This document shows, in pieces, positions 17,149 through 25,667 of a DNA stretch of 64,000 nt (positions are counted from its first letter, which is position 1; each line of letters starts with the position of its first letter). The notes under the pieces were generated by a model that ran no database searches, was not told the DNA's origin, and saw only the letters and a list, made by a program, of their open reading frames with translations. A program made the position numbers and the translations under genes. The stretch spans positions 16,400 through 80,399 of the forward strand of contig CAZSRX010000015.1 of the NCBI GenBank assembly GCA_964609675.1, read 5' to 3'. The DNA is from CAZSRX01 sp964609675 [NCBI: uncultured Bacteroidota bacterium] (GTDB taxonomy: Bacteria > CLD3 > SB21).

Positions 17149-19665
17149 ATGGCCGAAAAAGAAGCAAAGGCAAGAATAAAAATTAATAAACTACTGGAAG
17201 AAGCCGGGTGGCGCTTCTTGGATGATGAAGCCGGCAAAGCCAATATTCTTCTTGAAAACAATATTAACCTCACCCAAAAAAAACTCAATGAATTGGGAGA
17301 GAACTTTGAAAAAACAACCAATGGCTTTATCGATTTTTTACTGCTCGATGAAAAAGGGTTTCCGTTTATTGTCCTGGAGGCGAAAGCAGAAGATAAAAAT
17401 CCGCTTTTCGGAAAGGAACAGGCCAGAAAATATGCACAGGCTCAGGGGTGCAGGTTTGTTATGCTCTCCAATGGAAATATTCACTACTTCTGGGATCTGG
17501 AACGAGGCAATCCTCACATAATAAGCCGTTTTCCTTCTCCTGAAACGGTAAAGGGATATTCAACTTTTAAGCCGGACAGAAACTACTTAGTCAGCGAGGT
17601 AGTCAATGAAGATTACTTTGTGTTGACGCAAAAGCCAGATTATATCAACGACCCTTCTTATACCAATGAAGAAAATCGTAAGAACTACATTGAAATAAAC
17701 AAGCTTAGATTTTTAAGAAAGTATCAGATTAGAGCAATCCAGTCAATTCAAGATGCGGTTAAAAAAGGAAAAGACCGCTTTCTTTTTGAAATGGCTACAG
17801 GTACAGGAAAAACACTTGTATCTGCTGCGGTCATCAAGTTATTCCTGCGAACCGGAAATGCGCGAAGGGTTTTATTTCTGGTAGATCGGCTGGAACTTGA
17901 AGATCAGGCTTATAAAGCATTTGTCGCATATCTTAAGAATGACTATCAAACCGTTATTTACAAAGAAAGCCGTGATGACTGGCGGAAAGCTGAAATCGTT
18001 GTTTCCACCGTGCAGACTTTTTTATCAAAGAATCGATATAAAAGACTTTTTGCCCCTGATGATTTTGACCTTGTAATATCGGACGAAGCCCATCGCAGCA
18101 TTGGCGGAAATAGCAGGGCGGTTTTTGAATACTTTATCGGCTACAAGCTCGGCCTTACTGCAACACCTAAGGACTATCTGAAACACATCGATACCGCAGA
18201 ACTTGGCGAGAACGATCCGCGTGCACTCGAACGGAGACTGCTTCTTGATACCTACAAAACATTCGGTTGCGAAAACGGAAAGCCAACATTCCGTTATTCG
18301 CTTGTTGATGGCGTGAAAGAAGGATTTCTTGTAAATCCTGTGGTTGTGGATGCGCGAACCGAAATAACCACAAAACTCCTTTCCGATGAAGGATATGCCC
18401 TTATTACCCAAAACGAAGAAGGGGAAGAAGTCGAAGAAACGTTTATCCATAAGGATTTTGAAAAAAAATTCTTTTCGGAGAACACCAATAGAACGTTTTG
18501 CAAGGCCTTCTTGGACAATGCCTACAGAGACCCCATAAGCGGTGAAATTGGTAAAACTATTGTTTTTTGTGTTTCGCAAAACCATGCGGCTAAAATTACC
18601 CAGATCCTTAATGAAATGGCTTATGAAAGGTTCCCGGGTAAATACCAATCCGACTTTGCGATTCAAGTCACATCACGAATCGTTGATGCGCAGCAATTCA
18701 CCATCAATTTTACTAACAACCGTCTTTCCGGCGCCGGCAATTTTAACCCTTCTTACAAAACCAGCAAGACCAGAGTCTGCGTGACTGTGGGTATGATGAC
18801 AACAGGCTATGATTGCCCGGACATCCTTAACCTCTGCCTGATGCGGCCCATCTTCTCGCCGACTGATTTTATTCAGATTAAAGGGCGAGGCACAAGAAAA
18901 TATGATTTTGCCATAGATATCAGCGATCCACAGTTAAGGATTCAGGCAGGAGAAAAACAAAAAGCGAATTTCAAGATGTTCGATTTCTTTGCCAACTGCG
19001 AATATTTTGAGGAGAAGTTTAATTATAATGAGGTTCTCATACTGCCAAAATCCACTACCGGTGGAGGAGGGCCGCAACCATTACCTCCTTCTGGTTATGA
19101 ATCGACACGAACAGACTCAATATTGACCGTTGCTGAAAAAGTCGTTGGTTTTGAAGGAATGAAGATTGACCGGATGTATTTTGAAAAATTTGAACAAACC
19201 GTGTTGGAGCACCCTGTACTAAAGGAACAGGCTGAAGCCGGTAAATGGGATGAACTCATGAAGTATCTTGAAAAACATATTCTCGATAAGCCCGAGGAAT
19301 ATTTTACACTTGAGAAACTCCGGTCATCCATCCATATCGACCGCCGTGTCTCCATGAGGGAAATCATTGAAAAGATTTTTGGCATGATTCCCTATTTCAA
19401 GACCAAAAATGAATTATTGGATGAGGAATTTGACCGGTTTGACAGCAGATACCTGCCCAAAGAAGAGTATTTTACCTATGCTAAAACCGTGTTCAAGGCA
19501 TATATCCTCGATACCGAATTCAGGGCTATTATTGACAATGAGAATTTTGCACTGCTCAATATTTCGCCCTATGGCGAAGCATTCAAAGGTCTGTCTCGTG
19601 AACTAAGAAAAGCCATACCGAAGTATATAAAAGATTATGTGCCACTAAGTAAATTTGTGGCTTAA
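17149..19665 (+). CDS. hsdR: Type I restriction enzyme R subunit (EcoEI-type)
   Basis: 838 residues from ATG 17149; a TTG 21 bp earlier is in frame but less likely. It is the ATP-dependent DNA-translocating and cutting subunit of a type I restriction complex. The nuclease domain has FIDFLLLDEKG and VLEAKAEDKNP (about 60-85, PD-(D/E)XK type). The SF2 motor follows: Walker A MATGTGKTLVSAAV (about 213-226), ISDEAHRS (about 310), LTATPKD (motif III) and IQIKGRGTRKYD (motif VI). A long helical C-terminal domain (about 640-838) contacts the methylase. The reading frame is intact. The gene is visibly AT-richer than nrfA before it, suggesting transfer. Confidence 0.93.
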   Translation: MAEKEAKARIKINKLLEEAGWRFLDDEAGKANILLENNINLTQKKLNELGENFEKTTNGFIDFLLLDEKGFPFIVLEAKAEDKNPLFGKEQARKYAQAQGCRFVMLSNGNIHYFWDLERGNPHIISRFPSPETVKGYSTFKPDRNYLVSEVVNEDYFVLTQKPDYINDPSYTNEENRKNYIEINKLRFLRKYQIRAIQSIQDAVKKGKDRFLFEMATGTGKTLVSAAVIKLFLRTGNARRVLFLVDRLELEDQAYKAFVAYLKNDYQTVIYKESRDDWRKAEIVVSTVQTFLSKNRYKRLFAPDDFDLVISDEAHRSIGGNSRAVFEYFIGYKLGLTATPKDYLKHIDTAELGENDPRALERRLLLDTYKTFGCENGKPTFRYSLVDGVKEGFLVNPVVVDARTEITTKLLSDEGYALITQNEEGEEVEETFIHKDFEKKFFSENTNRTFCKAFLDNAYRDPISGEIGKTIVFCVSQNHAAKITQILNEMAYERFPGKYQSDFAIQVTSRIVDAQQFTINFTNNRLSGAGNFNPSYKTSKTRVCVTVGMMTTGYDCPDILNLCLMRPIFSPTDFIQIKGRGTRKYDFAIDISDPQLRIQAGEKQKANFKMFDFFANCEYFEEKFNYNEVLILPKSTTGGGGPQPLPPSGYESTRTDSILTVAEKVVGFEGMKIDRMYFEKFEQTVLEHPVLKEQAEAGKWDELMKYLEKHILDKPEEYFTLEKLRSSIHIDRRVSMREIIEKIFGMIPYFKTKNELLDEEFDRFDSRYLPKEEYFTYAKTVFKAYILDTEFRAIIDNENFALLNISPYGEAFKGLSRELRKAIPKYIKDYVPLSKFVA

Positions 19666-19675
19666 CAAGGGGTGA

Positions 19676-20769
19676 ATGGATAATAAAATGAGTAATCTAA
19701 TCATGCTGCCATCAGGGTATGATGTTGAAACTAAAACAGTCCTTAAACAACTTTCTCAGGCACATCGTTTTCTGGCTGAATTAAAGGGGATTTCAAAAAC
19801 AATTCCCAATGAAGCGATTCTGATACATACATTACCCTTACTTGAAGCTAAAGATAGCTCCGCAATTGAAAATATTATTACGACTCATGATGAAATTTAT
19901 AGGGAAGATCTTTTTGAAAATTTTATATCAAATCCTAAGGCAAAAGAAGTTCAAAATTATGCAAAAGCTTTGAAAATGGGATTTGATGAGCTAAAAAACA
20001 AGCAGCTACTTACCAATCAAATCATTTTAAATATTCAGGAAATTATAGCCTCCAACAACGCAGGATATAGAAAGCTGCCGGGAACAGAACTTAAAAATAC
20101 ATCCACTGGTAAAACCATATATGCCCCCCACAGGATTATGATACAATTATCCAACTGATGCATAATCTCGAACAATACATGAATAATGACAACCTTCATC
20201 CGGCTGATCCTTTAATTAAAATGGCAATCATTCATTTTCAATTCGAATTAATCCATCCATTTTATGATGGAAATGGACGTACCGGAAGAATACTTAATAT
20301 TCTCTATCTTGTGCAAAAGGGATTACTTGATTTGCCAATACTTTATTTAAGTAGCTATATTATCAAAACAAAAGCCGATTACTATCGTTTGCTTCAGGAA
20401 GTAAGAGATAAAGGGAATTGGGAAGATTGGATTTTATATATGCTTAAAGGTTTAGAAATTACATCGAAAGGTACAATTTATCTTATCAAAGAAATAGCAA
20501 ATCTAATGATAAGATATAAGCATACGATTAGAAGCAATTATAAATTCTATTCTCAGGATTTACTCAATAACCTCTTTAAACATCCTTATACAAAAATAGA
20601 GTATCTCCAACAAGATTTGAATATTCATCGACAAACGGCAGCGAGTTATCTGGATGAATTAGCAGAAGGCGGGTTACTCAAAAAGGAAAAAGTAGGAAAA
20701 AACAACTATTTTATTAATGAACCTTTGTTTCTTTTATTTAAAAATTTTGATTTAGCTTCTGAAATATAA
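19676..20769 (+). pseudogene. Fic-family AMP-transferase, interrupted by a one-base frameshift
   Basis: Two abutting frames (19676-20158 and 20158-20769) together make a complete Fic protein of about 364 residues. The first carries the Fic_N region with SSAIENI, matching the (S/T)xxxE(G/N) self-inhibition helix. The second has the catalytic HPFYDGNGRTGR and a C-terminal winged helix. The break is at a run of six C (20124-20129): one more C would read YAPPQDYDTIIQLMHNLEQY straight through. This may be a true mutation, a phase-variable tract or a sequencing error. The gene sits 10 bp after hsdR and is very AT-rich. Fic proteins AMPylate target proteins and are common passengers of restriction loci. 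Confidence 0.85.
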
Positions 20770-20782
20770 TTGTCATTGAGAG

Positions 20783-20902
20783 AATATGTCGAAAAAACTG
20801 AAAAAATTCGACACGTTTTTTTAATATGTCGAAATAACTGAAAAATTTCGACACGTTTTTTTAATATATCGAGAAAACTGATTTATTCATGATAAAAAAG
20901 AG
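20783..20902 (+). repeat. Tandem 40-bp hairpin repeats (two full, one partial)
   Basis: Units at 20783-20822 and 20823-20862 differ at only two positions (A/T at 20795/20835 region and one in the loop); a third partial copy starts at 20863. Each full unit contains TGTCGAA and TTCGACA as a hairpin followed by CGTTTTTTT. The array lies between fic and hsdMS, and its last copy is only about 20 bp before the hsdMS start region. Position and form suit tandem operators or attenuator-like terminators. Confidence 0.8.
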
Positions 20903-20907
20903 AAACC

Positions 20908-23481
20908 ATGCTTGACGCTGAAACCAAACGACGAATCGACACTGCCCGGGATATACTGGTAGGCAAGGTGCCCGACCCAAAGAGTCAGGTGGAGCAGATT
21001 ACCATCGCCCTTATCTACAAATTTATGGACGATATGGACAGAGAGTCGGTGGAGATGGGAGGAAAACGAACCTTTTTTACCGGTGATTATGAACGATACA
21101 GCTGGAGCTATATATTTAATCCCAGTCTGGGTGGCCATGAAATGCTTAATCTGTATGCAGAAGCAATTACCCGGATGAGCCAGAATCCAAACCTGCCCGA
21201 GCTTTTCCGTAATATCTTCAAAAATGCCTATCTGCCCTATCGCGACCCCGAAACACTCAAACTCTTTCTTAAAACCATAAACAAATTTGCCTACGACCAT
21301 TCAGAGCGTCTCGGCGATGCCTTTGAGTATCTGCTTTCAGTACTGGGCAGTCAGGGCGATGCCGGGCAATTCCGCACCCCGCGTCATATCATCGGTTTTA
21401 TGGTAGAAATAGTCAGTCCGAAGAAAAACGAACTCATCCTTGACCCTGCCTGCGGGACGGCCGGATTCTTGATTTCGGCCTATAAACATATCATGTGTGA
21501 AAACACTTCCGAAAAATACCGCTCCGGCAATGGTAATGGCATAGGCGACCTGCTTACCACAGAGGAACGTAAAAAGCTACTCACCAATTTTAAAGGCTAT
21601 GATATTTCTCCCGATATGGTGCGGCTTTCGCTTGTCAATATGTATCTGCATGGCTTTGTAAACCCTAAAATATTCGAATACGACACCCTGACGAGCGAAG
21701 ACCGATGGAACGAATATGCTGACGTTATCCTTGCCAATCCGCCCTTTATGACCCCGAAGGGAGGTATCAAGCCGCACAAACGATTCAGCGTGCAGAGCAA
21801 CCGAAGCGAGGTGCTGTTTGTGGACTACATCGCCGAGCATCTTACTTCCACCGGAAGAGCTGCGGTGATTGTGCCTGAAGGAATCATCTTTCAGAGTGCC
21901 AATGCCTATAAGCAGCTTCGTAAGATGCTGGTTGAAAATTATCTGTATGCGGTGGTCTCACTACCTGCCGGAGTGTTTCAGCCCTACTCAGGTGTAAAGA
22001 CTTCCATCCTGCTGATGGATAAGGTGCTTTCTAAAAAGACTAATAGCATTCTGTTTGTAAAGATTGAAAACGATGGATTTGACCTTGGAGCCCAGCGCCG
22101 CCCCATTGACAGAAACGACCTGCCCGATGCTCTGCAGGTGATCCGTGAATATATTGACAAGGTAAGAAATGGCAATGCCGATAAATTTAATGCCGACGAA
22201 AAACCCTGCTCCGCCCTGCTGGTGAAGAAAGAAAAACTTGCCGAAAACGGCGAATACAACCTCACCGGCGATAGATACCGAGTGGTAGAAAAACGCAAAC
22301 ACCAGAAATGGCAAATGGTGAAGCTGGGGGATGTTTTTCAAATTGAGTCTGGGGGTACTCCCGATAGTAAAAACTTAGAGTATTGGGATGGAGATATTAA
22401 ATGGGCCACATTGGTTGATATTCCAGAAAATATTTCAATAATTTCTGAAACAAAAAGAAAGATAACTGAAAAAGGACTCAAATATTCATCTGCAAAGTTA
22501 TTGCCCAAAGGAACAGTTTTAGTTTCTTCCCGCGCTACTATTGGGAGAATAGCTGTGACTGGTTGTGAAATGGCTACAAATCAAGGTTTTAAAAACATAA
22601 TTGTCGATGATAAAAATAATCCTTTATTTGTGGCTAATATGTTGAGTAAAAAAGTTAATGATATGATTTCTTTGGCTTCAGGAGGAACTTTTAAAGAGAT
22701 TTCTAGAGCAACATTTTCTACAATTCAAATCCCCCTCCCGCCGTTGGAAGTGCAGCAAGAGATAGTGGCAGAGACAGAGGGCTACCAGAAGATAATCGAC
22801 GGCTGCAGGCAGGTGATAGACGCCTGGAAGCCGGATGTAGAAACCTACCTGGACGAAGAACTCAAAACCTACCTGGCCCAGCACCCAGAGAAACAGGAAG
22901 AACTCGCAGAAGGTTGGCCCATGGTGAAGCTGGGGGAGGTGTGTGAGATAAAAAGTGGAGGAACACCATCTACAAAAGAAAATTCTTATTATGAAAATGG
23001 TACAGTTCCTTGGTTAAAATCGGAGGTTTGCAAAGACGAAATTATTGAAAAACCAGAAACATTTATTACAGATCTCGGGTTAAAAAATTCTTCAGCAAAA
23101 ATTCTTAAACCCAATACTACTCTTATTGCACTGGTTGGTGCAACAATTGGAAAAACAGCATTTATAACTTTTCAAGCTACTACAAATCAGAATATAGCAG
23201 GCCTATACCCCAATGATATTAATGAATTATCAGAACTGTATTTGTTTTATAGTGTCCAAATCTTATATAAATACTTTAAAAAATTAGGAGATGGCAACTT
23301 TAAAATGGCTTCCTTATCGTTTGTTAAGTCACTTCAAATCCCCCTTCCGCCCCTTGAAGTCCAGATCCGAATTGTCGATAAAATCGAATCCGAGCGGAAG
23401 GTGATAGACAGCCTGCGGGAGATGGTAAAAACCTACGAGAAAAAGATTAAGCGGGTGATTGACAGGGTGTGGGGGGAGTAG
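20908..23481 (+). CDS. hsdMS: Fused type I methylase-specificity protein (HsdM-HsdS)
   Basis: 857 residues. The N-terminal part is an N6-adenine methylase: helical domain (about 1-150), SAM site DPACGTAGFL (about 178) and catalytic NPPF (about 276). The second part is a complete specificity subunit with two target recognition domains. TRD1 (about 470-615) begins MVKLGDVFQIESGGTP and TRD2 (about 672-810) begins MVKLGEVCEIKSGGTP; each ends with IPLPPLEVQ and a helical spacer. M and S are usually separate genes. The fusion has no internal stop. Both TRDs are AT-richer than the helices around them, typical of exchanged domains. Together with hsdR this forms a full restriction-modification system; hsdR and fic are directly upstream. 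Confidence 0.93.
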   Translation: MLDAETKRRIDTARDILVGKVPDPKSQVEQITIALIYKFMDDMDRESVEMGGKRTFFTGDYERYSWSYIFNPSLGGHEMLNLYAEAITRMSQNPNLPELFRNIFKNAYLPYRDPETLKLFLKTINKFAYDHSERLGDAFEYLLSVLGSQGDAGQFRTPRHIIGFMVEIVSPKKNELILDPACGTAGFLISAYKHIMCENTSEKYRSGNGNGIGDLLTTEERKKLLTNFKGYDISPDMVRLSLVNMYLHGFVNPKIFEYDTLTSEDRWNEYADVILANPPFMTPKGGIKPHKRFSVQSNRSEVLFVDYIAEHLTSTGRAAVIVPEGIIFQSANAYKQLRKMLVENYLYAVVSLPAGVFQPYSGVKTSILLMDKVLSKKTNSILFVKIENDGFDLGAQRRPIDRNDLPDALQVIREYIDKVRNGNADKFNADEKPCSALLVKKEKLAENGEYNLTGDRYRVVEKRKHQKWQMVKLGDVFQIESGGTPDSKNLEYWDGDIKWATLVDIPENISIISETKRKITEKGLKYSSAKLLPKGTVLVSSRATIGRIAVTGCEMATNQGFKNIIVDDKNNPLFVANMLSKKVNDMISLASGGTFKEISRATFSTIQIPLPPLEVQQEIVAETEGYQKIIDGCRQVIDAWKPDVETYLDEELKTYLAQHPEKQEELAEGWPMVKLGEVCEIKSGGTPSTKENSYYENGTVPWLKSEVCKDEIIEKPETFITDLGLKNSSAKILKPNTTLIALVGATIGKTAFITFQATTNQNIAGLYPNDINELSELYLFYSVQILYKYFKKLGDGNFKMASLSFVKSLQIPLPPLEVQIRIVDKIESERKVIDSLREMVKTYEKKIKRVIDRVWGE
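22315..22334 (+). repeat. TRD-flanking repeat, left copy
   Basis: This 20-bp start of TRD1 matches the start of TRD2 at 22921-22940 in 19 of 20 positions. It encodes MVKLGD/E, the conserved edge of a target recognition domain, and is a likely crossover point. Confidence 0.75.
22921..22940 (+). repeat. TRD-flanking repeat, right copy
   Basis: Second copy of the 20-bp TRD entry repeat (see 22315-22334). The TRD exits at 22724 and 23333 also share a similar segment encoding QIPLPPLEVQ. Confidence 0.75.
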
Positions 23482-23622
23482 GGTAAAATGCTGTTCTTCT
23501 CACATTGCGCAACAGCGACTATACGGAACAAACAAAAAAACAGAACGAACGATATACGGATTCAACATTTCATCACAATTATGAGGTCATTAATGAAAAG
23601 GATTTCATTAACAGGAAACAAG

Positions 23623-24897
23623 ATGAACAGAGGTGTATCTTTGATTTTAGGCGTCGGCTGCCTGATTATGGCCGCCGGGCTGTCGGCACAGGTCAATCAA
23701 GGGCAGGAAGAAACTATAACGTTCAAAGCGCAGGTCCGCGCGCGCGGGGAAATCGACCAGCGGGATCTGAACAGTAAAACCGGGTACGACAGTTATACAT
23801 TTCTCCGCACCCGTTTCGGGGCGTTGCTTCAGCCGGTTAAGCATTACTCGGCGTTTATCCAATTCCAGGATTCCCGCGTTTTTGGCAAGGAAAAAAGCCC
23901 GACGGACGATTCCAAAAACGTGGACCTGCATCAGGCCTATATCGAGGCGAAACATTTTATCTGGGATAAAATGGACGTCCGTTTGGGCCGGATGGAAGTC
24001 AGTTACGGCGAGGAACGCCTGATCGGGCGATCGAACTGGGGCAACACCGGCCGGTCGCTCGACGGCAGTCTGTTCATGTTCAACCTGTCCGGACCGTTAA
24101 AGCTGGATGTGTTTGCCTACCGCCTGAATGAAAACAGTCCGCCGCCGACGCTGGCTGACACCACCGCCGTTCCGGATAAGGAAGACCGCGATTTCATGGG
24201 CCTGTATCTGACGTATAACCATTCCGATTATTTCAACGCGGATGCGTATATTATCGGCGATGGGGATCATACGCGAAACGCGGCCACGCACGGCAAGGAT
24301 TCTCTTCAAAGAGCCACCATCGGAACGTTTCTGAGCGGCCGGTTCGGCTCGTTCAGCTATAAAACCGAAATGGCTTATCAGACGGGAACAATCAGCGGCG
24401 CTTCTCTGTCCGCCTTTCTTCTGACCGGAAGCTTCGGGTATGCGTCTGCCGACGCGGCCTGGAAACCGTCCGTCGTTGTCGGCTGCGATTATGTGTCGGG
24501 CGATAATAACTTGGCGGACAAAAAAATCAGGACGTTCAACACGTTATTCGGCTCCAGCCGGTATTACGGCGGCATGGATTATTTCATCGATATAGCCAGG
24601 CACACCGCTCAGTTGGGCCTTCAGGACAATATGATTAAAATCAAAATCCAGCCCGCCGATGCCGTTACTGCCGGGCTGGATTATCATTATTTTTTATCCG
24701 CTCAAAAGGATAAAACCCTTAACAGCAAGGTGTTCGGGCACGAAGCCGATTTAGTCGTTGCCTATAAAGCCAACACGTTTGTTTCTTTTGAATCCGGTTT
24801 CAGCATCATGCGGCCGGGTAAACTGCTCAAAAAACGATTCGGCGGCCGCGGCGATCCCGGCATGTGGAGTTATTTAACCATGCAGTTTGATTATTAA
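23623..24897 (+). CDS. Alginate-export-family outer-membrane porin
   Basis: 424 residues from ATG 23623, chosen because AGGAAA precedes it and it begins a signal peptide (MNRGVSLILGVGCLIMAAGLSA); the open frame extends further upstream without support. The mature protein is a beta-barrel of the alginate_exp/AlgE-like family (PF13372): FKAQVRARGEIDQRD, YDSYTFLRTRFGALLQP, AYIEAKHFIWDKMDVRLGRM and EERLIGRSNWGNTGRSLDGS are typical. Many family members outside Pseudomonas are general anion or polysaccharide porins, so alginate itself is not implied. A lipoprotein gene follows 2 bp later. Confidence 0.85.
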   Translation: MNRGVSLILGVGCLIMAAGLSAQVNQGQEETITFKAQVRARGEIDQRDLNSKTGYDSYTFLRTRFGALLQPVKHYSAFIQFQDSRVFGKEKSPTDDSKNVDLHQAYIEAKHFIWDKMDVRLGRMEVSYGEERLIGRSNWGNTGRSLDGSLFMFNLSGPLKLDVFAYRLNENSPPPTLADTTAVPDKEDRDFMGLYLTYNHSDYFNADAYIIGDGDHTRNAATHGKDSLQRATIGTFLSGRFGSFSYKTEMAYQTGTISGASLSAFLLTGSFGYASADAAWKPSVVVGCDYVSGDNNLADKKIRTFNTLFGSSRYYGGMDYFIDIARHTAQLGLQDNMIKIKIQPADAVTAGLDYHYFLSAQKDKTLNSKVFGHEADLVVAYKANTFVSFESGFSIMRPGKLLKKRFGGRGDPGMWSYLTMQFDY

Positions 24898-24899
24898 TT

Positions 24900-25667
24900 A
24901 TGCCGCGTAGGTATATCCGGATAGCGATACTTACGGCGTTCCTGCCGGCCGCGGTATTTCTGAACGGCTGCGGCGGCCTGCCGAGTTACGGTTCCGCGCT
25001 CGCGCTGAGCGACGTGCCGTATATTGTCAAACCGGATGACGACGCGCATCCAACCAGCCTGACGACGGTAACGCCGCGGCTGGGAGTCAGCGTGACCGGT
25101 AACCGGTTGTACGGCGAGCGGGATCAGATGACATTCGCCGAGTTAGGCGTTTATCAGAGCCGTTTGTTCGGCCGTTATCACATTGCGTACGGCGGGTCGG
25201 CTTACGCGGGTAATTACTATGCGCGCTCGCTGGAACCCTCAAATGCCCGGAAATCTTTTTTTGGAGGGCATCTCACCGCCGAAGTCGGCGCGTCGCAGAA
25301 CTTTTCCAATGATTTTGTATTCCGGCCCGCGATAATCCGGTTTACGGTGTTGTATGAAAACGGGCCATGGTTCCGATACCGAAAAACCGCCGAACGCGAT
25401 TCGTTGATCGTTAACAATCATCCGAATCATTTCACGATACTTACCAGTTTTACAAACGAAGCGTCTTTTAAAACGGAAATCGGGCGGCTGGGTTTATTTT
25501 TCGGAATTACCGCCTATCGTTTGGATCCTAAAAAAAGAGACGACAACCGGGTGGAGTTTCCGTTTACATTTTTTTTCGGGCCGTTTTTTACGTATCAGCG
25601 CGCCACCGGATTTCTGCAAATCGGCTCTTCCTGCGTGGAAGCTGGCTTCAGTTACGCGATCCGCTGA
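24900..25667 (+). CDS. Outer-membrane-associated lipoprotein, unknown family
   Basis: 255 residues with a lipoprotein signal ending LNGCGG (Cys about residue 24). The rest alternates hydrophobic and polar residues (RLGVSVTGNRLYGER, FAELGVYQSRLFGRYHIAYG, GGHLTAEVGASQNF) with aromatic girdles, and ends VEAGFSYAIR, which suggests an 8- to 12-strand barrel or barrel-like sheet. It starts 2 bp after the porin and is surely cotranscribed, so a role in the same envelope function is likely. Its stop directly abuts the stop of the convergent gene. Confidence 0.75.
   Translation: MPRRYIRIAILTAFLPAAVFLNGCGGLPSYGSALALSDVPYIVKPDDDAHPTSLTTVTPRLGVSVTGNRLYGERDQMTFAELGVYQSRLFGRYHIAYGGSAYAGNYYARSLEPSNARKSFFGGHLTAEVGASQNFSNDFVFRPAIIRFTVLYENGPWFRYRKTAERDSLIVNNHPNHFTILTSFTNEASFKTEIGRLGLFFGITAYRLDPKKRDDNRVEFPFTFFFGPFFTYQRATGFLQIGSSCVEAGFSYAIR

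Noticed and set aside
20783-20902. CRISPR array
   Set aside because: The repeats are directly adjacent with no unique spacers and contain terminator-like T tracts; no cas genes are present.
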